A stretch of DNA of 64,000 nucleotides from contig NC_013595.1 in NCBI RefSeq assembly GCF_000024865.1, forward strand, positions 5,890,001 to 5,954,000. Direction: 5' to 3'. Each line of letters starts with the position of its first letter. Within the stretch, counting starts at the first letter, position 1. Positions 1 to 13,653 of this stretch are shown piece by piece. The DNA comes from Streptosporangium roseum DSM 43021. GTDB lineage: Bacteria > Actinomycetota > Actinomycetes > Streptosporangiales > Streptosporangiaceae. Made by a program: the position numbers and the translations under genes. Under the pieces are notes generated by a model. The model did not search any database, was not told the origin of the DNA, and saw only the letters and a list, made by a program, of their open reading frames with translations.

Positions 1-353
1 GGCAGGAAAGCGGCATAGGACGAGGCATGGATGAAGTGCGCCGCCGGCCTGTTGTCCCGGGCGAACCGCAAATACGCTTCCACGAGGGCCCGTACGCCGG
101 TGCGGGCCGTCCTGGAGAGCTTGAGCGCGGCGATGAGCGTGTCGAGCAGTTCGGACATGCAGCGGCTGTAGAGGGCCGCGGAGAGTCCGTCGACACTGCC
201 GAAGTGGTGGTAGAGGCTGCCGCTGCTGACGCCGGTCTCGGCGATCAACGCGGTCATGGTCAGCGCACCGGCCCCCCGGGCCGCGTAGAGATCGAGCGCC
301 GCCTCCAGGATCCTGTCGGCGGTCGCCTCGCCTCGCTGCTGCTTAGGTGACAT
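1..353 (-). CDS. TetR-family transcriptional regulator (5' part, cut by window edge)
   Basis: Reading leftwards from an ATG at 353, the first ~117 residues begin MSPKQQRGEATADRILEAAL and contain a classic TetR helix-turn-helix (TMTALIAETGVSSGSLYHHF, about residues 35-54). The ligand-binding C-terminal domain runs off the left edge. The ATG lies 11 bases inside the 3' end of the preceding short-chain dehydrogenase gene, so the two are translationally coupled. The likely target is the shared promoter, where a 34-bp near-perfect palindrome lies at 1252-1285. The family assignment is firm; the ligand is unknown. Confidence 0.9.
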   Translation of the reverse strand, partial: MSPKQQRGEATADRILEAALDLYAARGAGALTMTALIAETGVSSGSLYHHFGSVDGLSAALYSRCMSELLDTLIAALKLSRTARTGVRALVEAYLRFARDNRPAAHFIHASSYAAFL

Positions 354-1233
354 CGCGCCGGGCCGGTGGCGGGGTCCGCTGGAGGCCGGTGAGCTCCAGC
401 GCCTGTGTCCAGAGCCGCTCCGCGAGCGCGGTGTCGGCGGCGACCGGGGCCAGCGGCTGCTCGACGTCGATGTGGAAGTAGCGGCCGGTCCGCCCGGCCG
501 TTTCCTCGGCCAGCGCGAGCTTGACGACAGGCCGGGCACCCACGTCCGGGCTCTTCCACAGCAGTTTCGCCGCCTTGAGCAGGTAGCCCAGAGGTCCGCC
601 GCGGTCCCCCAGCCCGGTGCGGATCACCCCGGGGTGAACGGCGTTGATCGTCACTCCGGCGTCCTTCCAGCGTTCGGCGAACCGTGGCACCAGCAGCAGG
701 TTGCACAGCTTGGTGTCGGCGTAGGTCCGCATCGGGTGGAAGTCCAGGCCGGTGGGGGTGCGCTCCGGATCGGCCCGCCCTTTGACGTACAGCCCGGCAC
801 CGACCTGCACGACCCGTGCCCCGGAGGCGGCCAGCAGCGGCTCCAGCTCGTGGTTGAGCAGGAACGGCGCGAGATGGTTGGTGACGAAGGCCTGCTCCAG
901 CCCGTCCTCTCCCAGCGCCCGCCGGCTCGGCCACAGACCGGCGTTGTGGACCAGCACATCGATGCGCGGGCAGGCCTCGCCAAGCGCCCCGGCGGTCGCG
1001 CGCACCTTCCGGACGCTGGAGAGATCACCGACGACGAGGCGCACACGGGCCCCGCCGGACCCGGCGAGCGACGCCCGCGCGGTCTCCCCCCGCTCCCTGT
1101 CACGCGCGACCAGCACCACCTCGCACCCGTCCTGGAGCAACCGCGCGGCGACGGCGTATCCGATGCCGCGGTTGCCGCCTGTCACCACGGCCGTCCGGGC
1201 GGAGGTGGAGGCCGGTGTCCCCGCGTTGTCCAT
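343..1233 (-). CDS. Short-chain dehydrogenase/reductase, retinol-dehydrogenase-like, atypical active site
   Basis: A 296-residue Rossmann-fold protein. The nucleotide-binding motif TGGNRGIG is at about residues 18-25, the structural NAG motif is in LVHNAGLW, and the catalytic Tyr-x3-Lys is YADTK. Overall it resembles the RDH/WWOX-like branch of NAD(P)-dependent SDRs. Where this branch normally has the catalytic serine (VNVSS), the protein reads VQVGAG, so the serine seems absent; activity may be altered or the residue supplied from elsewhere. The gene overlaps the TetR gene downstream by 11 bp. A -10-like TAGAAT at 1246-1241 ends seven bases before the ATG, so the mRNA may be leaderless. The substrate cannot be told. 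Confidence 0.88.
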   Translation of the reverse strand: MDNAGTPASTSARTAVVTGGNRGIGYAVAARLLQDGCEVVLVARDRERGETARASLAGSGGARVRLVVGDLSSVRKVRATAGALGEACPRIDVLVHNAGLWPSRRALGEDGLEQAFVTNHLAPFLLNHELEPLLAASGARVVQVGAGLYVKGRADPERTPTGLDFHPMRTYADTKLCNLLLVPRFAERWKDAGVTINAVHPGVIRTGLGDRGGPLGYLLKAAKLLWKSPDVGARPVVKLALAEETAGRTGRYFHIDVEQPLAPVAADTALAERLWTQALELTGLQRTPPPARRDVT

Positions 1234-1251
1234 GGCCGGGATTCTAGCGAG

Positions 1252-1285
1252 ATCCAGAGAGGCTCTCTAGAGAGTCTCTCTGGAT
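1252..1285. promoter_or_regulatory. 34-bp palindromic TetR operator candidate
   Basis: Arms ATCCAGAGAG (1252-1261) and CTCTCTGGAT (1276-1285) are perfect inverted repeats. The centre CTCTCTAGAGAG continues the symmetry with a single mismatch (1262 against 1275). It lies just upstream of the -10-like TAGAAT of the SDR-TetR operon, where a repressor would block RNA polymerase. Autoregulation by the adjacent TetR protein is an inference. Confidence 0.75.
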
Positions 1286-1612
1286 TTTGGGATTGCCGAG
1301 ATCCCGGGGAGCGCACACCGGTCCGGCGGTTGCGCGCCGTTTCACACCGAGATCGGCGTGTCCGCCGGGGCCCGGCGAGCACAGGGCGCGCCACGGGTGT
1401 GCGGGTCCCCGTCTCCGGCGGCGCCGGTGCGTGGTCCGCGGAAACAGTCATCTCCGCGAACCCGGCAGGTGACGGGTGCCATGTCCCGGAACAGACGTGA
1501 TCGTCTTCGGGTAGGATCGGGGACATGCTTTGACGCCTGCCCGGAAGCCGGGCACCCCCGCGATCTCCTTCGTACCCGAACAACCCCGGAACCCACGAAG
1601 GAGACACCCGAC
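1286..1612. other. Intergenic region upstream of the APH(6)-like gene
   Basis: About 330 bases between the palindromic operator and the phosphotransferase start. It holds a clear ribosome binding site (AAGGAG, 1598-1603) and a -10-like TAGGAT at 1512-1517 without a convincing -35. No supported coding region was found. Confidence 0.4.
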
Positions 1613-2536
1613 ATGAGCATGTCGCTCCCCATCGACATCCCCGACGCGTTCGCCGCGTCGTACGGCCGGGACAGCGCGTCCGGCCGCGCCTGGATCGCCG
1701 CGCTGCCAGGGCTGGCCGCGAACTTCCTGGACCGCTGGACACTGCGGCCGGAGGGCCTCGCAGGACACGGCATGGCCTCACTCGTGCTGCCGGTGACCCG
1801 CGCGGACGGTACGCCCGCGGTGCTGAAGCTCCAGCAGGTCACCGAGGACAGCATCGGTGCCGCGCTCGGCCTGCGGGTGTGGAACGGCGACGGCGTGGTG
1901 CGCCTGCTCGACCACGACCCGGACACCGGCACCATGCTGCTGGAACGGCTGGACGCGGCCCGGCCGCTGTCGTCGGTGGCCGACGACGACGCCGCCATGC
2001 AGATCCTCGCCGAGCTGATGGCGCGCCTGGTCGCGGTGCCCGCGCCACCGGGTCTGCGGCACCTGGCCGACATCGCCGCGGCCATGCTCGACGAGGTGCC
2101 GCGCGCCGTACCGGCGCTGCGCGACCCGGCCGAACAACGGCTGGTGCACATCTGCGCGGCCGCCGTGGCCGAGCTGATCGGCGAACCCGGCGACCGGCTG
2201 CTGCACTGGGACCTGCACTACGACAACATCCTCGCCGGGCAACGGGAACCCTGGCTGGCCATCGACCCCGAACCGCTGGCCGGCGACCCCGGATTCGACC
2301 TGTGGCCGGCGCTGGACAGCCGATGGGAGGAGGCGGTGGTGGCGACCGGTGACGTGACCCGCACGGTCCTCCGCCGCTTCGACCTCCTCACCGAGGCGCT
2401 CGGCCTGGACCGACAGCGGGCGACCGGCTGGACGCTCGGTCGCGTCCTGCAGAACGCGTTGTGGGACATCGAGGACGGCAAGACCTCGCTGGAACCGGCC
2501 CAGGTCGTCCTCGCCACCACCCTGCTGCGCCGCTAG
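1613..2536 (+). CDS. Aminoglycoside/hydroxyurea-type phosphotransferase, APH(6) (streptomycin 6-kinase) family
   Basis: A 307-residue ATP-dependent small-molecule kinase. The family shows in the Brenner motif LLHWDLHYDNIL (about residue 197), which provides the catalytic Asp and Asn, and in IDPEPLAGDPGFDLWP (about residue 216), which carries the metal-binding Asp. The 'HWDLH..N' and 'DPEPLAGDP' variants are typical of APH(6)/hydroxyurea phosphotransferases rather than APH(3'). The ATG at 1613 has an AAGGAG site at good spacing; an upstream open frame from 1358 lacks one. Genes of this kind are common on actinobacterial chromosomes and do not always give streptomycin resistance, so the substrate is unproven. 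It stands alone on its strand, before a MarR gene. Confidence 0.85.
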   Translation: MSMSLPIDIPDAFAASYGRDSASGRAWIAALPGLAANFLDRWTLRPEGLAGHGMASLVLPVTRADGTPAVLKLQQVTEDSIGAALGLRVWNGDGVVRLLDHDPDTGTMLLERLDAARPLSSVADDDAAMQILAELMARLVAVPAPPGLRHLADIAAAMLDEVPRAVPALRDPAEQRLVHICAAAVAELIGEPGDRLLHWDLHYDNILAGQREPWLAIDPEPLAGDPGFDLWPALDSRWEEAVVATGDVTRTVLRRFDLLTEALGLDRQRATGWTLGRVLQNALWDIEDGKTSLEPAQVVLATTLLRR

Positions 2537-2776
2537 GCGCTCATGCCGCGGCCCATCCGTACCGGCCATGGGCGCCGGTGACGGCGGCACGGCCGAATGA
2601 TCTCTCGATGGGCGGGGGCCTCACGGTGTGGTGCGAGTCGACCGGGACTCGATCCGCCGGAGGCCCTCACGCCCCGCCGTCCGGGGGGCGAGCCGTCTTC
2701 GCCCGGCGCGCTGCATCCCGACGGCGGGCACCGCGGCCTCCGTAATTCACAACTTTCTTGGTCGACTCAGTATCCT

Positions 2777-2798
2777 GACTCTCGGACGAGAGCAAGTC
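2777..2798. promoter_or_regulatory. Inverted-repeat operator candidate upstream of the MarR gene
   Basis: CTCTCG (2779-2784) and CGAGAG (2787-2792) are perfect 6-bp arms around GA. They are flanked by GACT at 2777-2780 and AGTC at 2795-2798, giving outer symmetry as well. The site is about 30 bases before the MarR start and is a natural autoregulatory position. Assignment is by location only. Confidence 0.4.
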
Positions 2799-2826
2799 TC
2801 AGGAAGCTGGGTCAAATGAGGAAGCT

Positions 2827-3315
2827 GTGACAAATACGGCCGGCGTGCCCGCCGAGGAATACCTGTGCACCAGGATCCGCCGCGCCGAACAGGCCCTGAC
2901 GGCCCACCACGAAGCCGTCCTGCGCGCCTACGGGCTGACCATGACCCAGTACACGGTGCTGCTCGCCCTCTCCCGCGACGACGGCATGTCCGGCGCCCAA
3001 CTGGCCCGTGCCTGCGGCGTCACCCAGCAGAGCATGGCCACGGTCCTCACCGGCATGCAGGCCAAGGGCCTCATCGACCGGCGCTCGTCACCCGTGCACG
3101 CCAAGGTCATGATCGCCACCCTCACCGGCACCGGCCGGCGCCACCTCGACGGGGCCTACCAGGAAGTCAACGTGCTCGAGAAAGCCTTCCTCGACAGGTT
3201 CACCCCGGCCGAGCACGGGCAGTTCTGCGACCTCCTCGACCGAGCCACCGAGACTCTGATCGAACAGACGCCCCGGCCCGCCAAGCCGACATCCCATCGC
3301 CCCCAGCCGACGTGA
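2827..3315 (+). CDS. MarR-family transcriptional regulator
   Basis: A 162-residue winged-helix regulator. The recognition region is LARACGVTQQSMATVLTGM (about residues 60-78) and the wing is ...GLIDRRSSPVHAKVMIATLTGTGRR, both characteristic of MarR proteins. The likely start is GTG 2827, whose Shine-Dalgarno GAGGAAG (2818-2824) is unusually close. A four-residue frame (ATG 2816 to TGA 2830, MRKL) overlaps this start and may couple translation. Its target is not evident; the neighbours are the APH(6)-like kinase and the carboxylase. Confidence 0.85.
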   Translation: MTNTAGVPAEEYLCTRIRRAEQALTAHHEAVLRAYGLTMTQYTVLLALSRDDGMSGAQLARACGVTQQSMATVLTGMQAKGLIDRRSSPVHAKVMIATLTGTGRRHLDGAYQEVNVLEKAFLDRFTPAEHGQFCDLLDRATETLIEQTPRPAKPTSHRPQPT

Positions 3316-3803
3316 GCCGGACCGGGGAGAAGCGCTGTCCGCCAACGTGTCAGAGTCCATGTCCGCAGCCGGGGAAGGTCCGTTGTCCGCGCACACATGT
3401 CGTCACGGTCCTCGCGGAGCCCTTCGGGCAAGGCCCCCGCGCGGGCCCTCAACCCGGGTTCCGGGCTCATGCGGGCTGGATCCTCCGAAGTCCCGCCGGG
3501 CACCATCGGAGCATGTCCGGTACCCGAGGGGGCCCGCCTGCCACCTTTGTCGCTTCCTGACAAACGCTCCCCTCAGCCGCGGCCGGTCCGAACGGATCCC
3601 CGAGTCCGCGAGCGCTGTGTAACCAAGATCACACCAGCCGCGCGTCACACCATCCCAACGGACGCGTTTGTGCGATCCCCACAACTCCGGCCGCGAAACA
3701 CGCTTAGTCCCCGCCATTCCGGTACCCGGGAGCAGCCGAGAGTATGTACCCCGGTTGGGGCGGGGATGGCCGCCGTGTTCACCGTCTTCGAAAGGCCCGC
3801 TCA
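3316..3803. other. Long non-coding leader region before the carboxylase
   Basis: Nearly 490 bases without a supported gene. The part from about 3610 to 3720 is less GC-rich (runs such as GTAACCAAGATCACACC) and probably contains the carboxylase promoter, but no -35/-10 pair was convincing. A Shine-Dalgarno-like GAAAGG lies at 3790-3795. Confidence 0.35.
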
Positions 3804-9293
<5,490 letters not shown>

Positions 9294-9306
9294 CCTGGTC
9301 CCGAAG

Positions 9307-9341
9307 CCGGACGCCCGCGCCTTTCCGGCGCGGGCGTCCGG
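9307..9341 (+). terminator. Strong hairpin terminator after the carboxylase
   Basis: Perfect 15-bp arms (9307-9321, CCGGACGCCCGCGCC, and 9327-9341) close a 5-base loop TTTCC, followed by CCTTTCG, 14 bases after the stop codon. Confidence 0.9.
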
Positions 9342-9486
9342 CCTTTCGCGTTCAGGGTGTCACCGGCGGGCTGGTGCCGGTACATCCCGACGCGCGGAAA
9401 TCAGCGGCGGCCGTCCCTTCCTCAGCAAGATCGAAGCAGGTATGTTTGTCCGGTCATCGAAAAAAAGTTTCACCAATGGAGGAACA

Positions 9487-9900
9487 TTGGGCAAGAAGCT
9501 TCAGATGCTGGCACTACCGATCGCGGCCGTCGCACTGGCCACCCTGACGAGCGTTCCCGCCCAGGCGGCCGACGGCTACAACCGATGCCATGACGACCAC
9601 TACTGCCTGTTCTCCGGCCTGGACGGCACGGGCGACATGATCGAGATCCAGAGCGATACGCCGGATCTCGCCACCCTCAACATGGCCGGCAGGGCCAAGT
9701 CGGACTGGAATCGCACGGATTCCTACATCCACCTTTACTCCGAAGCCGGCTACGGCGGCTGCTCGGCCCTGACCACCCCCGGCGGCAAGGGCAACTTCTT
9801 CACCACCTACCGCGACTTCTTCAACTCCGTCCGCATCGGCGGCCCGAACGGCCCGTCCTGCTTCACCTTCTCGGGTTCACGGGCCGACTCGCACGGCTGA
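9487..9900 (+). CDS. Secreted peptidase inhibitor family I36-like protein
   Basis: From TTG 9487 the product is 137 residues. It starts with LGKKLQMLALPIAAVALATL, a textbook Sec signal peptide with probable cleavage after PAQA. The mature part has CHDDHYCLFSGLDGTG and a later SDWNRTDSYIHLY, with four cysteines that can pair into two disulfides. This pattern matches the SMI/I36 family of small extracellular metalloprotease inhibitors in Streptomyces-like organisms. TTG 9487 has a GGAGGA site (9478-9483); the ATG at 9442 lacks a good site and would add 15 residues before the signal peptide. Its protease target is unknown. Confidence 0.8.
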   Translation: MGKKLQMLALPIAAVALATLTSVPAQAADGYNRCHDDHYCLFSGLDGTGDMIEIQSDTPDLATLNMAGRAKSDWNRTDSYIHLYSEAGYGGCSALTTPGGKGNFFTTYRDFFNSVRIGGPNGPSCFTFSGSRADSHG

Positions 9901-10000
9901 CGCGGACCGGACGGCCGGGCATCGCACAGAAACGCTCCGCCGGTGCCCGGCTCGGCCTGCGAAGGGTGCCGTTGTCATGACCGGCCACAGCCCACCCCTC

Positions 10001-10059
10001 GAACTGATCCGGAGCCCGCTGCCGCCCGGCCGGTGACCGGCCGGTTTCCGGATCAGTTC
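10001..10059. terminator. Bidirectional hairpin between convergent genes
   Basis: GAACTGATCCGGA (10001-10013) and TCCGGATCAGTTC (10047-10059) are perfect 13-bp arms. They enclose a second palindrome built on CCGGCCGGT/ACCGGCCGG. The right arm contains the stop codon of the leftward kinase gene. It separates that gene from the rightward I36 gene. Confidence 0.75.
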
Positions 10060-10916
10060 TCAGGCACTCCCCCGTCGGCGGTCTGCTCCAGCCACGCGAC
10101 GATGTGCTCCGCGTAGCTTTCGACATGCGCGAGGGGCTTGCCGCCGAGCTCGAGGACCGCGACGAGCTGGTTGACGCCGAACGTCCTGTCCCAAACACGG
10201 GCGCGCCGGTAGGTCTCGCCGCCGACGGCCCGGCGGAGGTTGTCCCAGCCGTGCCACCCCATGAAGGCGGCGTCGATCGCCGGGTCGAACAGGTGGGCCC
10301 GGTCCCAGTCGAGGACGCCGACCAGCTTGCCGTCCTCACTCCAGTGGACGTTGTCGCCGACGAGATCTCCGTGGACGAGCGAGTCAGGGACTGCTTCCAG
10401 GGCCAGCGCCTCCTCCAGGCGCCGCCGGCCTTCGTCACGCCACTTCTCGGGGAAGCGCGGGATGACCTCTTCGGCCAGGATGCCGGCCCAGCTGTCGCCG
10501 CCCTCGTGCTCGCGCGGCGCGGCCAGCACGGCTCGCAGGTCCGGAGTGACAGGGAACTCCCGCAGAGCCCCGAGCAGCTCGCCGATCCCGGCCGGATCGC
10601 CCTCGCCCTCGGGCAGTGCGGCGCCGTCGATCCACGACACGGCGACGGCCGCGCGATCCCCGAACCTCGTCACCGGTGTCAGCGGCTCGGGCACCTCGAA
10701 CGGCAGCCCGGAAGCCGCGATCACCCGCAGGAGTTCGGTACGGCGTGGCAGGGCCTCGGCTCCCGTGGGGCGTCGGCTGATCCGCACAGCCGCGACCCCG
10801 GGCAGCAGGACGACGTCGTGGATCCCGCCTCGGGCGAGCCGTGCCGTGTCGAGGGAGGCACCCGGCATGAGCGCGTCGGCTATCTCCAACAGGTCGGCAG
10901 ACATCCGGTCACTCAT
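10053..10916 (-). CDS. APH-fold phosphotransferase family protein
   Basis: A 287-residue kinase-like protein. Catalytic-loop motif SLVHGDLVGDNVHW and metal-binding VLDWDRAHLFDPAIDAAFM are those of the APH/choline-kinase superfamily. The N-lobe GGIHDVVLLPGVAAVRISRR fits the nucleotide-binding sheet. The ATG at 10916 is preceded by GGAGGAGGAG; longer frames reaching 11027 have no site. The adjacent rightward genes are an ECF sigma module across a divergent region. The function could be antibiotic inactivation or a metabolic phosphorylation. Confidence 0.8.
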   Translation of the reverse strand: MSDRMSADLLEIADALMPGASLDTARLARGGIHDVVLLPGVAAVRISRRPTGAEALPRRTELLRVIAASGLPFEVPEPLTPVTRFGDRAAVAVSWIDGAALPEGEGDPAGIGELLGALREFPVTPDLRAVLAAPREHEGGDSWAGILAEEVIPRFPEKWRDEGRRRLEEALALEAVPDSLVHGDLVGDNVHWSEDGKLVGVLDWDRAHLFDPAIDAAFMGWHGWDNLRRAVGGETYRRARVWDRTFGVNQLVAVLELGGKPLAHVESYAEHIVAWLEQTADGGVPEN

Positions 10917-11221
10917 ATGTCGGTCTCCTCCTCCGGTTTGAACGCGAGGCGGCGCCCCGGGCCGCGCGGCCATCGGCCGGCTGCCGTCCTGGCGATGGGG
11001 TCCGGGCCAGATCCTAGACGCCTCCACCGACGCTCACCGAACGCCGCCGCCCGAACGTCAGCGCCCCCGTCCTGTTTCGCACGGGCATCCGGCCGGTAGT
11101 GAAGGGGGTGAGCACCGCCGGCGTCGACAGCGCGACGACGGAGACGAAGCCCGGCCGATTCCTTCCGGTGGTAGCGGCCGTCTTATGGTCGCCAATACGT
11201 TTTGGGCAGGTGGAGGTAGTC
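10917..11221. other. Divergent intergenic region between APH-fold kinase and ECF sigma genes
   Basis: About 300 bases holding the two divergent promoters. The less GC-rich stretch TTATGGTCGCCAATACG, just before the sigma start, is the only part resembling a promoter. No ORF or clear operator was recognised. Confidence 0.4.
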
Positions 11222-12292
11222 GTGCTCGAGGACAGGGACCGATCGGCGGAGGACACGGCGGTGACGGGCGCCGCGCCGGCCGGTGACGAGGAGGCGTTCG
11301 GTGCGCTCGCCGAGCCGTTGCGCAGGGAGCTGCGGGTGCACTGCTACCGGATGCTCGGCTCCTACGACGACGCCGAGGACATGGTTCAGGAGACGTTCCT
11401 GCGCGCCTGGCGGCACCGCGACACCTACGAGGGCCGGTCGAGCTTCCGGGCCTGGCTGTACAAGATCGCGACGAACGCGTGCCTGGACCTGATCGACCGC
11501 ACCAAACGGCGTGTGCAGCCCTATCGGGTGCCGCCGCTGGTCGATCCGGGCGCGCCGGCGCAGCCGCCCGCCGATGTGTCCTGGCTGCAGCCGGTCCCGG
11601 ATCGGCTGCTGGAGCCGGCCGCCGACAGCGCCCAGGGGCCGGCGTCGGCGGCGGTCGCGCGCGAGACGATCGAACTCGCTTTCCTGGTGGCGATCCAGCA
11701 CCTGCCCGCCCGGCAGCGGGCCGTACTGATCACCAGAGACGTGCTGGGCTGGCCGGCCACCGAGACGGCCGCGCTGCTGGGAACCAGCGTGGCGTCGGTG
11801 AAGAGCGCGCTGCAACGGGCCCGGGCGACGCTGAAACGGCACCTGCCGCAGCGGCGCGAGGACTGGACGGCGACGGCCCGGCCCAGCGCCGACGAGCGTG
11901 CGCTGGTGCGGCGCTACGTCGAGGCGCACCAGCGAGCCGATCTGGGTGCCCTGGCCGGGATGCTCGCCGACGACGTGCGGATGACGATGCCGCCGCACCC
12001 GGCGTGGCTGATCGGGCGGCAGGCGCTGCTGACCTTTTCCGGGCAGGTCTTCAAACCCGGCTCGCCGTGGTACCACGGGCGCTGGCGCGGCGTCGTCACC
12101 GGCGCGAACCTGCAGCCCGCGGTGGCGCACTACGTCGAACACCCCACGGCGGACGAGACCAAGAACCTGGACGGCCGGTTCCGCGCCCAGGTGCTCGACG
12201 TGCTGCGGATCGACGACGGCCGGATCACCTCGATCACGTCGTTCGAACCGCGCTGCTTCGCCGCGTTCGGCCTGCCCCTGATCCTGCCGTGA
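11222..12292 (+). CDS. ECF sigma factor with C-terminal SnoaL-like domain (SigG/SigJ type)
   Basis: A 356-residue extracytoplasmic-function sigma factor. Region 2 spans HCYRMLGSYDDAEDMVQETFLRAWR and the -10 recognition part SFRAWLYKIATNACLDLIDR. Region 4 is LPARQRAVLITRDVLGWPATETAALLGTSVASVKSALQRAR (about residues 160-200). A SnoaL/NTF2-like C-terminal extension follows (ADDVRMTMPPHPAWLIG and onwards to 350). Such fused sigma factors usually lack a separate anti-sigma factor; the extension modulates activity. The GTG at 11222 has GGAGG (11212-11216) at five bases. The gene overlaps its downstream partner by GTGA, forming a compact operon with a cupin-like protein and a hydrolase. Confidence 0.9.
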   Translation: MLEDRDRSAEDTAVTGAAPAGDEEAFGALAEPLRRELRVHCYRMLGSYDDAEDMVQETFLRAWRHRDTYEGRSSFRAWLYKIATNACLDLIDRTKRRVQPYRVPPLVDPGAPAQPPADVSWLQPVPDRLLEPAADSAQGPASAAVARETIELAFLVAIQHLPARQRAVLITRDVLGWPATETAALLGTSVASVKSALQRARATLKRHLPQRREDWTATARPSADERALVRRYVEAHQRADLGALAGMLADDVRMTMPPHPAWLIGRQALLTFSGQVFKPGSPWYHGRWRGVVTGANLQPAVAHYVEHPTADETKNLDGRFRAQVLDVLRIDDGRITSITSFEPRCFAAFGLPLILP

Positions 12293-12618
12293 GTGCGGGA
12301 TTCCGGCGAAGCGAGGTGGTCCTGGCCTGCGGTGAGGTCCGCGACTACGAGGCGGCCGCGTGGCACGACGCGATCGTCCGGGTGCAAGGCGCGGAGGTCG
12401 AACTCGAGACGGTCAGCGGTGCCCGCCGGCGTTTCGGCCACGGCGCGGTGCTGTGCCTGGCAGGCCTTCCGCTGCGCGTGCTGCGCAATCCGGGGCCGGG
12501 CCTGGTCACGCTGATCGCGATAAGTCGGAACCGGACCGATTCCTTCTCCGCCCGGGGACCGTCATATGGCCAGGAACACGGTACAGAACCTGAAGCGGAG
12601 CAGAAGTCATGTCCATGA
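12289..12618 (+). CDS. Small cupin-like protein in the ECF sigma operon
   Basis: A 109-residue protein starting at a GTG inside the sigma gene stop (GTGA overlap). The core AIVRVQGAEVELETVSGARRRFGHGAVLCLAGLPLRVLRN has the alternating pattern of a single cupin barrel, though the usual metal-binding His-x-His is not obvious. The stop overlaps the next start by ten bases. High GC at third codon positions and tight overlaps on both sides support it being a true gene. It could be a ligand sensor or an accessory to the sigma factor; I do not recognise a characterised homologue. Confidence 0.6.
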   Translation: MSAGFRRSEVVLACGEVRDYEAAAWHDAIVRVQGAEVELETVSGARRRFGHGAVLCLAGLPLRVLRNPGPGLVTLIAISRNRTDSFSARGPSYGQEHGTEPEAEQKSCP

Positions 12619-13445
12619 GCAGCGAAAATACGGTCCCAGTGAACGCGTCGGTCATCTCCGGGGACGGAACCGAGATCGCGTTCGAGCGGCTCGGTTCCGG
12701 GCCCGCGGTCATCCTCGTGTCCTCGGCACTGGCTGACCGCTCCGACGCCCGTAAGCTCGCCGGCCTGCTCGCCCAGCACTTCACCGTGATCAACTACGAC
12801 CGGCGGGGCCGGGGCGCCAGCGACGACGCCACCGAGTACGCGGCCGAACGCGAGATCGAGGACATCGCGGCGCTGATCGACCACGCCGGGGGCTCGGCGT
12901 CGGTGTTCGGGAGCTCCTCGGGGGCGGTGCTGGCGTTGCGCGCCGCGGCGGCCGGACTCGACATCGAGAAACTGGCGCTCTACGAACCGCCGTTCGTGAT
13001 CGGCGCCGCCGGCTTCGGCCCGCCCGGGGACTACGCCCGGCGGCTTGACGCGCTGCTGGCCGCCGGCCGGCGCGGCGACGCGGTCAGATACTTCATGACC
13101 AGGGTGCAAGGCATGCCCGCGTTCATGGTCACCATGATGCGGCTGATGCCGGGCGTGTGGTCGAACCTCAAGGCGCTGGCGCACACGCTGCCCTACGACG
13201 CGGCGGTGATGGGCGACACCCAGCAGGGCAAGCCGCTGGAGGCCGGCCGGTGGTCGGCCGCGAAAGCGCCGACGCTGGTGCTGACCGGCGGCAAGAGCCC
13301 GGCCGGATTCCACGACGCCGCACGGGCACTCGCCCACGTCCTGCCCGATGCCGAGCACCGCACACTGCCCGACCTCAACCACGGCGCCGTGGTCATGGCT
13401 CCCAAGAGGCTCGCGCCCGCTCTCGTGGAATTCCTGCACGGCTGA
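12609..13445 (+). CDS. Alpha/beta hydrolase in the ECF sigma operon
   Basis: A 278-residue alpha/beta hydrolase. The nucleophile elbow is FGSSSGAV (Gly-x-Ser-x-Gly, serine near residue 102). The catalytic histidine is probably in LPDLNHGAVVM near the C-terminus, and the oxyanion strand is VILVSSALADR. No signal peptide, so it acts in the cytoplasm. Start ATG 12609 follows GCGGAG; a second ATG two codons later is possible. It is the third gene of the sigma-cupin-hydrolase module and is most likely its output enzyme or a housekeeping partner. The substrate is unknown. Confidence 0.85.
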   Translation: MSMSSENTVPVNASVISGDGTEIAFERLGSGPAVILVSSALADRSDARKLAGLLAQHFTVINYDRRGRGASDDATEYAAEREIEDIAALIDHAGGSASVFGSSSGAVLALRAAAAGLDIEKLALYEPPFVIGAAGFGPPGDYARRLDALLAAGRRGDAVRYFMTRVQGMPAFMVTMMRLMPGVWSNLKALAHTLPYDAAVMGDTQQGKPLEAGRWSAAKAPTLVLTGGKSPAGFHDAARALAHVLPDAEHRTLPDLNHGAVVMAPKRLAPALVEFLHG

Positions 13446-13575
13446 GCGGGTCGCCGATCCCTTTCCAGGCTCCGCGGGTGACGGGCGGCGAGGCCGGCCG
13501 GGGGGCAGGCACGGTCTTCGGGATCATGAGGTCGTCTACTCCCCCGGTCACCGGACAAGACCGTCCCCGCCCCCG

Positions 13576-13604
13576 CCCCGGCCGACCGGCCCTGCCGGCC
13601 GGGG
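13576..13604. terminator. GC-rich hairpin between convergent genes
   Basis: CCCCGGCCG (13576-13584) and CGGCCGGGG (13596-13604) form a stem in the gap between the rightward hydrolase and the leftward ABC-F gene. A bidirectional terminator role is inferred from position. Confidence 0.5.
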
Positions 13605-13653
13605 TGGGCCGCGGCGCCCTGCCCTTCAGGATCGCTGAGCGTCCGCCGTCGCC

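Noticed and set aside
1613..2536. Calling the kinase a proven streptomycin resistance gene
   Set aside because: Motifs place it in the APH(6)/hydroxyurea family, but chromosomal members often have other or no resistance function.
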